Assembly: GCA_910822395.1 (NCBI GenBank)
Contig: OU365335.1
Coordinates: 1,674,001 to 1,738,000, forward strand
Direction of reading: 5' to 3'
Source of the DNA: Pseudoclavibacter triregionum
GTDB taxonomy: Bacteria > Actinomycetota > Actinomycetes > Actinomycetales > Microbacteriaceae
Length of the DNA: 64,000 nucleotides
Shown: piece by piece, positions 18,233-26,317 of the stretch
Position numbering within the stretch: the stretch's first letter is position 1
How the letters are laid out: every line of letters starts with the position of its first letter
The notes under the pieces: model-generated
The model's database searches: none
What the model saw: the letters and a program-made list of their open reading frames with translations, nothing else
What the model was told of the DNA's origin: nothing
Program-made: the position numbers and the translations under genes

Positions 18233-18907
18233 CTACAGGTCGACGATCCGGTCCCACACCTTCTGACCGGTGGCGAAGACGGCGCTCGATTCGCCCACCG
18301 AGAGGTGGAGCGTTCCCGTCATGTTCGGGTCGGCGTTCGGCCAGGAGTAGACCGTGCGGCCATCCGACTCGGTCTTCGTGACGCCCGCCTGGCCCTCGGC
18401 CCACGCGCGCAGCGTGTCGGCCTGGCCGGCGCCGTACGTCGCGTAGCCGTACTGCACGGCCCACTCCGACTGCGGCGTGCCGATGAGGCAGGTGACGGGA
18501 TCGCCGCCGACCGCCTCGCGGAAGCCCGATCCGTAGTGGAGGCCGCCCTCGCCGACCGCCGGGCCGTAGTGCGTGGTCACGTTGTCCGGCTGCGGCGACA
18601 GGTCCGTCGCGGGGCGGCCGCCGACGAGGTCGATGCACACCTGGGCCGGGTCGCCCGAGAAGTCGAGGCCCGAGGCGGATGCCGTCGACCCCGTCGCCTC
18701 GGCGGGCGTCTCGCCCGCGGCGGGCGACTCAGACGACGATCCCGACGTGACCGAGGTGGACGTCGCCCCCGAGCCCTCCGTCGACGGCGCGGTCGGGGCC
18801 GCCGTCGGCCCGCCGCTCGCGCAGGAGGCGAGGAACAGCACGCCCGCCGTCGCGCAGAGCGCGCCAGCGAGCCGCGCGGACAGGAAGCCGGAGACGGTCG
18901 AGATCAT
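18233..18907 (-). CDS. Lipoprotein of unknown function
   Basis: 224 residues. ATG 18907 is preferred over ATG 18913 because GAGGGG is six bases before it but directly abuts the other. A signal peptide ends in the lipobox LASC; a Ser/Thr/Glu linker follows; the mature domain (about residues 80-224) has a Cys pair (VCIDL and VTCLIG) and ends VWDRIVDL. I do not recognise the family. It converges with the tad operon and is downstream of the gshB operon on the same strand, but separated by a terminator. Confidence 0.75.
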   Translation of the reverse strand: MISTVSGFLSARLAGALCATAGVLFLASCASGGPTAAPTAPSTEGSGATSTSVTSGSSSESPAAGETPAEATGSTASASGLDFSGDPAQVCIDLVGGRPATDLSPQPDNVTTHYGPAVGEGGLHYGSGFREAVGGDPVTCLIGTPQSEWAVQYGYATYGAGQADTLRAWAEGQAGVTKTESDGRTVYSWPNADPNMTGTLHLSVGESSAVFATGQKVWDRIVDL

Positions 18908-19026
18908 CGTCATCCCCTCATCGTCGGGCCGTCCCCTCGAGGCCCTGCGTCACCTCCACCGTAGAAGTCCCCAGGCTCCGCGGAGCGCTTCGTTGCCTCG
19001 CCGTGACGACGATCATCACGAGGGAG

Positions 19027-19062
19027 CAGAGGCCCCTCATCCCGGGGGATGAGGGGCCTCTG
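19027..19062. terminator. Strong terminator after gshB-type gene
   Basis: Perfect 16-bp stem CAGAGGCCCCTCATCC / GGATGAGGGGCCTCTG with loop CGGG, 45 bases past the stop of the ATP-grasp gene. Confidence 0.85.
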
Positions 19063-19107
19063 ACCAGGGCATCCGCGCGCCGCCGAAGCGCGCCCGGACC
19101 GCCCTCG

Positions 19108-20151
19108 CTACACCGTCGCGAGCGTCGTGTTCGGGATGCCCTCCGGGTAGTGCCTCCGCACGTCGACCTTCCGCTCGAGGTCGCGGATGACGGCCTCCGC
19201 GAAGTTCGCCTCGTAGAGCGTCTGCGCCGAGCCGAGGCCGCCGGGGGAGAAGACGTTCACCTCCATGAGCTTGTCGCCGACGATGTCGAGGCCGACGAGG
19301 AACATGCCGTCCGCGATGAGCTTCGGGCGCACGGCCGCGACGAGCTCGAGCATCTCGTCGGTCACGGTCGCCGGCACGATCTTGCCGCCGGCCGAGACGT
19401 TCGAGCGCATGTCGGAGCCCGAGGACTGGCGGCGGAAGGCCGCGTACTTGCCGTCCACGGCGAGCGGAGTGCCGTTCATGACGAACATTCGCACGTCGCC
19501 GTCCTTCGCGCGCGGCAGGTACTCCTGCGTCACGACGTAGCCGTCGCGGGCGATCGCCTCGACGATCTGCTTGCGGTTCGGCGACTCCTTGTCGTTGACG
19601 AGGAAGACGCCCGAGCCGCCCGAGCCCTGGAGGGGCTTGAGCACGGCCTTGCCGCCGAGCTCGTCGACGAAGTCGGCGATCTGCTGCTCGTCGCGCGAGA
19701 TGAGCGTGCGCGGGCGCACGATCTCCGGGAAGTGCTGGAAGTACGCCTTCGAGAGCGCATTCGAGAGCGTGAACGGGTCGTTCACGACGAGCACGCCCGC
19801 ACGGGCGAAGAGCTGGCCGAAGGCGACGACGGCCTGGTTCGCCCAGGGCGCCTCGGTCGCGTCGTCCGCCGGGTCGGCCCGGAGCATGACGACGTCGAAC
19901 TCGCCGATCGGGATGCGCTGCTCGGCGTCGGGCTTCTGCACGTCGGCGAGGTAGCGATCGAGCGAGCGGTACGTCTTGCCGGACGCCTGGCGCGCGCGGG
20001 CGCTGAGCGAGCCGTCGGCCTCGTAGGCGAAGTCGCCGATGCCCATGAGCCACGCGTCGTGGCCCATCGACTTCGCCTGCATCGCGAGGCGGGTCGTGGT
20101 GTAGCCGGACTGCTCGGTGAGGACGTCGTTGACGACGAATCCGATCTTCAT
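19108..20151 (-). CDS. gshB: Glutathione synthetase-type ATP-grasp ligase
   Basis: 347 residues with AGGAG seven bases before ATG 20151. The sequence follows bacterial GshB throughout: KIGFVVNDVL at the start, FDVVMLRADPADD, AVLKPLQGSGGSGVFLV (ATP-binding loop), YLPRAKDGDVRMFVMNG, SNVSAGGK and FLVGLDIVGDKLMEVNV (metal-binding Asp/Glu/Asn). GshB joins gamma-glutamylcysteine to glycine. Actinobacteria normally use mycothiol, no gshA-like gene is present here, and this gene ends an operon with a DUF1704 peptidase and an amidohydrolase. A different acceptor or amino acid is therefore possible. Confidence 0.85.
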   Translation of the reverse strand: MKIGFVVNDVLTEQSGYTTTRLAMQAKSMGHDAWLMGIGDFAYEADGSLSARARQASGKTYRSLDRYLADVQKPDAEQRIPIGEFDVVMLRADPADDATEAPWANQAVVAFGQLFARAGVLVVNDPFTLSNALSKAYFQHFPEIVRPRTLISRDEQQIADFVDELGGKAVLKPLQGSGGSGVFLVNDKESPNRKQIVEAIARDGYVVTQEYLPRAKDGDVRMFVMNGTPLAVDGKYAAFRRQSSGSDMRSNVSAGGKIVPATVTDEMLELVAAVRPKLIADGMFLVGLDIVGDKLMEVNVFSPGGLGSAQTLYEANFAEAVIRDLERKVDVRRHYPEGIPNTTLATV

Positions 20152-20228
20152 GCGGAGCTCCTGATGTTGGAGAGGGGGAAGGGGAAAGGAAAGCGGTGGG
20201 AAGACTGGGCGGGCCGGCCGGTGCCGGA

Positions 20229-21443
20229 TCACTCCGACTCGGCGGTCTCCGGGGCATCGGGCGCGAGCACCTCGGCGAGGCACTCGGCGCGGGCCGCGTG
20301 GACGAGCCGCTCGGCGGCGTGCTCCTCGTCGAGCCAGCGGGGGCGGAGGAGGACGGGCGCGAGCAGGCCGCGCGACTCGAGCTCGGCGATCCGGCCCTCG
20401 TCGGCGAGCGAGAACTTGCCGCGGAAGAGCAGCTCGAGGCTCTCGCCGGCGCGCACCTTCTCGAGGAGGGCGAGGACGCCTCGCAGGTAGCTGGCGTCCT
20501 TCGGGAGCCCGCCCGAGCGGAAGACGCGCATCGTCGTCGTGAAGGCCGAGCCCACGCCGAAGCCCGCGCTCGTGAGGGCCCCGTAGCACTCGCCGAAGCT
20601 GCGGCCGGCGAGCATCCGGTCGACGGTGAGCACGCGGGCGGCGAGCTGGCGCAGGCGGGATGCCGTGAGCTGGCCGCACGCGATCTCCGCGAGCACGGCG
20701 AGGCCCTCCTGGGTCTCGTCGTAGCCGGCGAGCCCCGCCCCGAGGCACTTCACGGCCTGCGTCGAGCCGTTCACCTGCGTGACGAGGTGGGTGCCGATCT
20801 CGTGCTGGATGAGCGCGTTCGCGCGCGCCTCCTGCACCTGGGCTCTCGGGCCGATGAGGAGGGTGTCGCCGGAGACCATGACGCCGTTCACGCCGTCGCG
20901 GATCTCCGCGTGCATGGCGACGTCGGGCTGCTGCTCCTTGTACGCGTCGATCTCGGCGTTGGCGAGCTCGAGGAAGGCCTGCGCATCGAGCGCGGGGCCG
21001 GACTTCGCGGGCCGCGGGACGCGAGCCATGAGCTCCTCGGCCCGTTCGCGGAGCTCGTCGTCGACGCCGCCGTAGAGCTCGACCGCGAGCTCGCGGAACT
21101 CCTCCGTCTCGCGGCAGCCGAGCATGCGCACCTGCAGGCCGAGCTCGCGGCGCTTCTCCTCGAGGACGGCGCGGAGGGTGTCGTCCTCGACCTGCTCGAC
21201 CGGCACTCGGGCGACGCGGTGGGCGAGGATCTCGGGCGAGGTCTCCGGGTCGCGGTACGCGAAGGCGGGCGGCACGGCGCGGTCGCCGAGGAACCCGTCG
21301 CGGGCGGCCTGCGCGTCGATCGGCGTGACCTCGAGGATGAAGTCGATCCCGCTCGCGAGCTGCATGAGCTCGTGGTCGACGGAGAGGTCGGCCGGGGAGA
21401 GGTGCGGCGCCGCGGCCTCGGCCGCCGCCGCGCCCGGGCTCAT
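20229..21443 (-). CDS. DUF1704 'QEGLA-motif' metallopeptidase-like protein
   Basis: 404 residues; its ATG overlaps the stop of the preceding amidohydrolase gene as ATGA. The zinc motif HEIGTH lies at residues 214-219 and the naming motif QEGLA at 245-249, whose Glu fits the third metal ligand. An LLIGPRAQV segment precedes them. This family has been annotated as flavohemoglobin expression-modulating; its eukaryotic relatives (MATCAP/TMCP) are HExxxH carboxypeptidases that remove the C-terminal Tyr of tubulin. The bacterial substrate is unknown. Its genomic neighbour is an ATP-grasp ligase. Confidence 0.88.
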   Translation of the reverse strand: MSPGAAAAEAAAPHLSPADLSVDHELMQLASGIDFILEVTPIDAQAARDGFLGDRAVPPAFAYRDPETSPEILAHRVARVPVEQVEDDTLRAVLEEKRRELGLQVRMLGCRETEEFRELAVELYGGVDDELRERAEELMARVPRPAKSGPALDAQAFLELANAEIDAYKEQQPDVAMHAEIRDGVNGVMVSGDTLLIGPRAQVQEARANALIQHEIGTHLVTQVNGSTQAVKCLGAGLAGYDETQEGLAVLAEIACGQLTASRLRQLAARVLTVDRMLAGRSFGECYGALTSAGFGVGSAFTTTMRVFRSGGLPKDASYLRGVLALLEKVRAGESLELLFRGKFSLADEGRIAELESRGLLAPVLLRPRWLDEEHAAERLVHAARAECLAEVLAPDAPETAESE

Positions 21444-22324
21444 GCCCCGCGCGCCCGGTCGCGGGCGCGGGCCTGGCGGGCGACGGGCTCGAGCGTCGCC
21501 TCGAGGGCGGCGGCGAGCTCGCCGATCCGCGTCTCGTCGGGCACGCCCGTCCACTCGTCCATGAAGGTCTTCTTGAACTCGAGCGCGAGGCAGCAGCCCG
21601 TGTCGGGGTAGGTCTCGTGCACCCACTTCGCGAGGTTCGCGCCCTGGAAGCGCACGTTCTCGCGCGCGTCGATCGGCTCGCCGGCGACGCGGCCGGACGA
21701 CATCGAGCGGAGGAAGACGTCGACGACGTCGCCCCAGCGCTCGCGGTCGAGGGATCCCGTGCCGACGTTGACGTCCGGGTTCTCGGACTGCGGCGCGGCG
21801 TCGGCCTCGGCGCCGTCGCGGCGGTGGTTGTACGAGTGGAGGTCGTAGAGCACGAAGGGGCCGCGGGCCGCGATCGGGTCGAGAAGCTCCCTGAGCTTCG
21901 CGTAGAAGGCGTCGTGCTCCTCGCGGCTGCGCTCGGCGATCTCGGGGTCGAGGGGCGACTCGTGCCAGACCTCGAGACCCCAGCACTCCTCCGGCGTCCG
22001 GTAGACGGAGCCGTCGCGGTCGCGGTTGAGGTCGACCTCGAAGCGCGACCGGCGGAGGTCGACGCGGTTCGGCACGCGCGCGCCGATGCGCTCGGTGAAG
22101 GGATCCTCCTCGCGGAAGCGCACGTCCTCGTCGAGCGCCATGGCCTCGGCGACCTCCTCGCGGAGCTCGTGGCCCGTGTGGATCGCGGTCGCCACGACGA
22201 CGGCGTCCTCGCCCCACGCGCCCACGACCTCGAAGCACGGCGCGCTCGCCGGGACGACGCCGCCGAGGGAGGGCGCGGGCGTCGCCGCGTCGCCGGAGCG
22301 GCTGGTCTGCTGGTCTTCGGACAT
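21440..22324 (-). CDS. N-formylglutamate amidohydrolase family protein
   Basis: 294 residues from ATG 22324; an in-frame ATG at 22342 is less likely because the -10-like GAGCCT lies just before 22324. HTGHE near residue 48, PNRVDLRRSRFEVDLNRDRDG, FVLYDLHSYNHRR and CCLALEFKKTFMDEW follow the HutG/FGase-like amidohydrolase family. The known reaction is release of formate from N-formylglutamate in histidine breakdown, but no hut genes are present, so the substrate here may differ. It is the first gene of the three-gene operon. Confidence 0.82.
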   Translation of the reverse strand: MSEDQQTSRSGDAATPAPSLGGVVPASAPCFEVVGAWGEDAVVVATAIHTGHELREEVAEAMALDEDVRFREEDPFTERIGARVPNRVDLRRSRFEVDLNRDRDGSVYRTPEECWGLEVWHESPLDPEIAERSREEHDAFYAKLRELLDPIAARGPFVLYDLHSYNHRRDGAEADAAPQSENPDVNVGTGSLDRERWGDVVDVFLRSMSSGRVAGEPIDARENVRFQGANLAKWVHETYPDTGCCLALEFKKTFMDEWTGVPDETRIGELAAALEATLEPVARQARARDRARGA

Positions 22325-22330
22325 GCCCCC

Positions 22331-22336
22331 AGGCTC
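22331..22336 (-). promoter_or_regulatory. -10-like hexamer GAGCCT of amidohydrolase/DUF1704/gshB operon
   Basis: On the reverse strand GAGCCT is followed by six bases and ATG 22324. It differs from the TAGCCT used elsewhere in the window at the first base, so the call is weaker. Confidence 0.4.
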
Positions 22337-22440
22337 GCGCATGCCACCGCCGCGACCGGTGGGGGCCCCTGGGCGGGCGCTGGAGAGGGCCTGGGAGGCG
22401 GTGATCGCCCTGTCGGGGCCGGACGCCGATCTGGGCCGAG

Positions 22441-22446
22441 TACCCT
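22441..22446 (+). promoter_or_regulatory. -10 hexamer TACCCT of prfB
   Basis: TACCCT lies 9 nt before ATG 22456; no ribosome-binding site is present. Confidence 0.55.
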
Positions 22447-22455
22447 GAACGGATC

Positions 22456-23574
22456 ATGATGCCTCTCGACCTCAGCGCCGACATCCAGGCTCTCCGGGCC
22501 ACCTTCGGCGACATCTCGGCCGTGCTCGACCCGGAGAAGCTCCGCGCCGACGTGGAGCGGCTGGAGGCCGAGGCGTCCGCCCCCGACCTCTGGGACGACC
22601 CCGAGCGCGCCCAGGGCGTCACCTCGCGGCTCAGCCATGCGCAGGCGGACCTCAAGCGTCTCGAGTCCGTCGAGTCGCGCCTCGACGACCTCGAGGTGCT
22701 CGTCGACATGGCGAACGAGGGCGACGACGAGGACACCGCCGCCGAGGCGCGCGCCGAGCTCGAGGCCATCCGCAAGGTCATCGGCGACCTCGAGGTGCAG
22801 ACGCTCCTCGACGGCGAGTTCGATCCGCGCCCGGCCGTGGTGACGATCCGCGCCGGCGCCGGCGGCGACGACGCCACCGACTTCGCCGAGATGCTCTTCC
22901 GCATGTACGTGCGGTGGGCCGAGCAGCACGAGTACAAGGTGTCCGTGCTCGACACGAGCTACGCCGACCACGGCGTGAAGTCGGCCTCCTTCGAGGTCGA
23001 CGCGCCCTACGCCTTCGGCACGCTCTCGGTCGAGGCCGGCACGCACCGGCTCGTGCGCATGAGCCCCTTCAACTCGGCCGGATCGCGCGAGACGAGCTTC
23101 GCGGCCGTCGAGGTCGTGCCGCTGCTCGAGCAGACCGAGTCGATCGAGGTGCCGGAGTCGGACATCCGCGTCGACGTCTACCGCTCGTCCGGCCCCGGCG
23201 GGCAGTCGGTGAACACGACCGACTCGGCCGTGCGCATCACGCACCTCCCGACCGGGATCGTCGTGAGCTGCCAGAACGAGAAGTCGCAGATCCAGAACCG
23301 CGCCGCCGCGATGCGCGTCCTCCAGTCGCGCCTGCTCCTGCAGCGCCGCGAGGAGGAGAACGCGAAGAAGAAGGAGCTCGCGGGCAACATCACCGCGAGC
23401 TGGGGCGACCAGATGCGCTCGTACGTGCTCGCGCCGTACAAGATGGTGAAGGACCTCCGCTCGAGCTACGAGACCGGCAACCCGGATCGCGTGTTCGACG
23501 GCGACCTCGACGGCTTCATCGCTGCCGGCATCCGCTGGCGAAAGCAGCAGCAGGCCGAGGCCGCCGCGAGCTAG
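22456..23574 (+). CDS. prfB: Peptide chain release factor 2
   Basis: 372 residues in one uninterrupted frame. The stop-codon-reading tripeptide SPF ([12 protein letters not shown]) marks RF2, and GPGGQSVN is the catalytic GGQ loop. It terminates translation at UGA and UAA. The programmed +1 frameshift found in many bacteria is absent, as in actinobacteria generally. Two ATG codons are adjacent (22456 and 22459). It precedes ftsEX and smpB, the usual actinobacterial order. Confidence 0.97.
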   Translation: MMPLDLSADIQALRATFGDISAVLDPEKLRADVERLEAEASAPDLWDDPERAQGVTSRLSHAQADLKRLESVESRLDDLEVLVDMANEGDDEDTAAEARAELEAIRKVIGDLEVQTLLDGEFDPRPAVVTIRAGAGGDDATDFAEMLFRMYVRWAEQHEYKVSVLDTSYADHGVKSASFEVDAPYAFGTLSVEAGTHRLVRMSPFNSAGSRETSFAAVEVVPLLEQTESIEVPESDIRVDVYRSSGPGGQSVNTTDSAVRITHLPTGIVVSCQNEKSQIQNRAAAMRVLQSRLLLQRREEENAKKKELAGNITASWGDQMRSYVLAPYKMVKDLRSSYETGNPDRVFDGDLDGFIAAGIRWRKQQQAEAAAS

Positions 23575-23631
23575 GCGCGTCCGGCCCCGCCCAGCGCGGC
23601 GCGCCGCCCCGGGCGCGTCCGCCGCGCCGCT

Positions 23632-23637
23632 TAGCCT
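23632..23637 (+). promoter_or_regulatory. -10 hexamer TAGCCT of ftsEX
   Basis: TAGCCT lies 9 nt before ATG 23647; no ribosome-binding site is present. Confidence 0.55.
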
Positions 23638-23646
23638 GGGCGCGCC

Positions 23647-24606
23647 ATGATTCGATTCGATCACGTCTCCAAGGTGTTCCCGGGCAAGCCGGAACCCGCC
23701 CTCGGCGATATCACGTTCGAGATCCTCCGCGGTGAGTTCGTCTTCCTCGTGGGCCCCTCGGGCTCCGGCAAGTCGAGCATCCTGCGGCTCATCCTCCGCG
23801 AGGATGCCCCGACGACCGGCCAGGTGCACGTGCTCGGCCAGGACCTCGCCGCGATCTCGAACCGGAAGGTCCCGTACTACCGCCGCAACGTCGGCATGGT
23901 GTTCCAGGACTTCCGCCTCCTCCCGAACAAGACCGTCGCCGAGAACGTCGCGTACGCGCTCCAGGTCATCGGCAAGTCGAAGGGCTTCATCGCCGAGGCG
24001 GTGCCGGACGTCCTGGAGACGGTCGGCCTCGACGGCTTCGAGCGCCGCTTCCCGCACGAGCTCTCCGGCGGCGAGCAGCAGCGCGTCGCGATCGCGCGCG
24101 CCGTCGTGAACAAGCCGCCGATCCTCCTCGCCGACGAGCCGACGGGCAACCTCGACCCGGTCACGAGCAAGGAGATCATGCGCCTGCTCAATCGCATCAA
24201 CGCGAACGGCACGACCGTCGTCATGGCCACCCACGACGTCTCGATCGTCGACGAGGCCAAGCGCCGCGTCATCGCGCTCGAGGACGGCGACATCGTCCGC
24301 GACGAGGCCGGCGGCGTCTACGAGCCCGAGGTCATCGCGCTGCCCGCCGAGGAGGCCGTCGAGGCGGATGCCGACGCGACGCCCGTCGAGGACGCCGTCG
24401 ACGATCGCACGCGCAAGACGATCGCCGAGTCGATGGCCGAGCGCGTCGCCGCCGACGACGTCTTCGCCGACGACGCCTTCCTCGACGAGCACGACACGGG
24501 CGTCGACGCCCCGCTCGACGAGGCGCTGCCGAGCTCCGACGACCAGGCCCCGGCCGGCGGCTCGACCGCGGCCGACGCCGACGACCGCAAGGGAGACCGC
24601 GCATGA
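23647..24606 (+). CDS. ftsE: Cell division ATP-binding protein FtsE
   Basis: 319 residues. Walker A GPSGSGKSS, the Q-loop FQDFRLLPNKTVAENVA, signature LSGGEQQRVAIARA and Walker B ILLADEPTGNLDP are all present. FtsE pairs with FtsX to activate peptidoglycan hydrolases during division. The ATPase core ends near residue 225; about 95 further residues form an acidic, Ala/Asp-rich tail, well beyond the usual family length of about 229. Its stop overlaps ftsX as ATGA. Confidence 0.95.
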   Translation: MIRFDHVSKVFPGKPEPALGDITFEILRGEFVFLVGPSGSGKSSILRLILREDAPTTGQVHVLGQDLAAISNRKVPYYRRNVGMVFQDFRLLPNKTVAENVAYALQVIGKSKGFIAEAVPDVLETVGLDGFERRFPHELSGGEQQRVAIARAVVNKPPILLADEPTGNLDPVTSKEIMRLLNRINANGTTVVMATHDVSIVDEAKRRVIALEDGDIVRDEAGGVYEPEVIALPAEEAVEADADATPVEDAVDDRTRKTIAESMAERVAADDVFADDAFLDEHDTGVDAPLDEALPSSDDQAPAGGSTAADADDRKGDRA

Positions 24607-25514
24607 CCGGCTTCGTCCTCTCCGAGATGTGGCAGGGGCTGCGCCGCAACGCGAGCATGGTCATCTCGGTCATCCTCGTGACCTTCCTCTCGCTCACCTT
24701 CGTCGGCGGCGCGATCCTGCTCCAGATGCAGATCCAGTCGATGAAGACGTACTGGTACGACCGCGCCCAGGTCGCCGTCGACATGTGCACCGAGACCTCG
24801 GCCGCGGCGAACTGCTCGGGCGGCAAGGCCACCCCGGAGCAGATCGCGGCCGTCGAGGAGCAGCTCAAGGGGGAGGTGCTGGCCCCGTACATCAACCAGT
24901 ACTACTTCGAAGACCAGAACATGGCCTACGACAACTTCCAGCAGCAGTTCGCGGGCGACCCGATCACGAAGTTCGTGAAGCCGGAGTACCTGAACGAGGC
25001 CTTCTGGGTGAACATGAAGGACCCGACGCAGTCGAGCATCCTCATCGAGCAGCTCTCGAGCATGCCCGGCGTCGAGGCCGTCACCGACCAGCGCCAGTTC
25101 CTCGACGGCATCTTCGAGGCCCTCAACGTCGCGAGCCTCACGGCGATCGGCGTGGCCGCGGTGATGCTCGTCGCGGCGGCGCTGCTCATCGCGACGACGA
25201 TCCGCCTCTCGGCGTTCTCGCGTCGGCGCGAGCTCGGCATCATGCGCCTCGTGGGCGCCTCGAACCGGCTCATCCAGGCCCCGTTCATCCTCGAGGGCGT
25301 CGTCGCGGCGCTCATCGGCGCGGTGCTCGCGAGCGCGGCGATCTTCGCGATCGTGCAGTTCTTCGTGCGCGGCTACCTCGCGCCGAAGATGCCGTTCACG
25401 GCGCTCGTGGGCTTCACGGACGCCGCGATCATCTGCCCGATCCTGCTCGTGCTCGGCGCGCTCCTCGCCGCCGTGGCCGGCTCGGTCGCGATCGGCCGGT
25501 ACCTCCGGGTGTAG
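24603..25514 (+). CDS. ftsX: Cell division protein FtsX
   Basis: 303 residues. One N-terminal helix ([22 protein letters not shown]), an extracellular domain of about 140 residues with a likely disulfide ([11 protein letters not shown]), then three C-terminal helices, with [18 protein letters not shown] in the first cytoplasmic loop. It transmits FtsE ATPase state to hydrolases outside the membrane. Translationally coupled to ftsE. Confidence 0.95.
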   Translation: MTGFVLSEMWQGLRRNASMVISVILVTFLSLTFVGGAILLQMQIQSMKTYWYDRAQVAVDMCTETSAAANCSGGKATPEQIAAVEEQLKGEVLAPYINQYYFEDQNMAYDNFQQQFAGDPITKFVKPEYLNEAFWVNMKDPTQSSILIEQLSSMPGVEAVTDQRQFLDGIFEALNVASLTAIGVAAVMLVAAALLIATTIRLSAFSRRRELGIMRLVGASNRLIQAPFILEGVVAALIGAVLASAAIFAIVQFFVRGYLAPKMPFTALVGFTDAAIICPILLVLGALLAAVAGSVAIGRYLRV

Positions 25515-25567
25515 GACTTCGCGCCGGGGCGGATCGCCTCGGCCGCACCGCGACGGCGGCTCCGCGC

Positions 25568-25573
25568 TAGACT
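25568..25573 (+). promoter_or_regulatory. -10 hexamer TAGACT upstream of smpB
   Basis: TAGACT about 107 bases before ATG 25681 would give a leader of about 100 nt. Unlike most genes here, smpB has a clear ribosome-binding site (GGGAGGA), consistent with a leadered message. Confidence 0.45.
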
Positions 25574-25680
25574 GGCGGGCCGCCGTCGCGGCGTTCCGGG
25601 CGAGGCCGCCCGGGCCGCGAGGCCGCATCCATGACGTCGCTCAGGCGCGTCGAGACCCAGATCCCCGAAGGGAGGACCGC

Positions 25681-26157
25681 ATGCCGAAGGAGCAGGGCCG
25701 CAAGGTCGTCGCCACGAACCGCAAGGCCCGCCACGACTACACGATCGAGGACACGATCGAGGCCGGCATCGTCCTCTCGGGCACCGAGGTGAAGTCGCTG
25801 CGGCAGGGCCGCGCGAGCCTCGTCGACGGCTACGCGTACATCGACCGGGGCGAGGTCTGGCTCGACGCCGTCCACATCCCGGAGTACACCGAGGGCACGT
25901 GGACGAACCACGCGCCCCGACGCAAGCGCAAGCTCCTGCTCCACCGCGAGCAGATCCGCAAGCTCCACATGAAGACGAAGGAGGGCGGGTACACGCTTAT
26001 CCCGCTCTCGCTCTACTTCTCGGATGGCCGGGCGAAGGTCGAGCTCGCCACCGCGAAGGGCAAGAAGGAGTACGACAAGCGGCACGCCCTGCGCGAGAAG
26101 CAGGACCGCCGCGAGGCCGACCGCGCCATCGCGACGCGGAGGCGGCTGGGGGAGTAG
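25681..26157 (+). CDS. smpB: SsrA-binding protein SmpB
   Basis: 158 residues. [44 protein letters not shown] and the basic tail [21 protein letters not shown] are diagnostic. SmpB carries tmRNA to stalled ribosomes. AAGGGAGGA is seven bases before the ATG. The tmRNA gene itself is 4 kb downstream, separated by two genes on the opposite strand. Confidence 0.97.
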   Translation: MPKEQGRKVVATNRKARHDYTIEDTIEAGIVLSGTEVKSLRQGRASLVDGYAYIDRGEVWLDAVHIPEYTEGTWTNHAPRRKRKLLLHREQIRKLHMKTKEGGYTLIPLSLYFSDGRAKVELATAKGKKEYDKRHALREKQDRREADRAIATRRRLGE

Positions 26158-26171
26158 GCCTCCGAGCTTCC

Positions 26172-26262
26172 GGCGGTTTCGAGACGGGGGCCTGCGGCGC
26201 CTCCTCAACCACCTGCACGCCGGTGGTTGAGGAGACCGCGAAGCGGCCGTCTCGAAACCACC
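26172..26262. repeat. REP-like inverted repeat, paired unit (copy 3 of 6 loci)
   Basis: GGCGGTTTCGAGACG...CTCCTCAACCACC, spacer, GGTGGTTGAGGAG...CGTCTCGAAACCACC, between the convergent ends of smpB and the membrane-protein pair. Confidence 0.9.
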
Positions 26263-26271
26263 CCAACAGGA

Positions 26272-26303
26272 AAGCGCCCCGGACCGTTCGGTCCGGGGCG
26301 CTT
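26272..26303. terminator. Bidirectional terminator between smpB and membrane-protein pair
   Basis: Perfect 14-bp stem AAGCGCCCCGGACC / GGTCCGGGGCGCTT with loop GTTC, placed between convergent genes. Confidence 0.85.
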
Positions 26304-26317
26304 CCACGTCTGCTGGG

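Noticed and set aside
21440-22324. Histidine-degradation (hut) role for the amidohydrolase
   Set aside because: No hutH, hutU or hutI neighbour exists, and the gene is translationally coupled to DUF1704, so pathway membership cannot be inherited from the family name.
22456-22600. Programmed +1 frameshift in prfB
   Set aside because: The gene is open in a single frame from ATG to stop, with no internal UGA after a CUU-type slippery site.
19108-24492. A minus-strand reading frame of nearly 1800 codons running antisense through prfB and ftsE
   Set aside because: It joins gshB in frame with antisense sequence; codon bias and all recognisable motifs belong to the plus-strand genes. Long empty frames are expected when third positions are G/C. 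The real gene is only the gshB portion.
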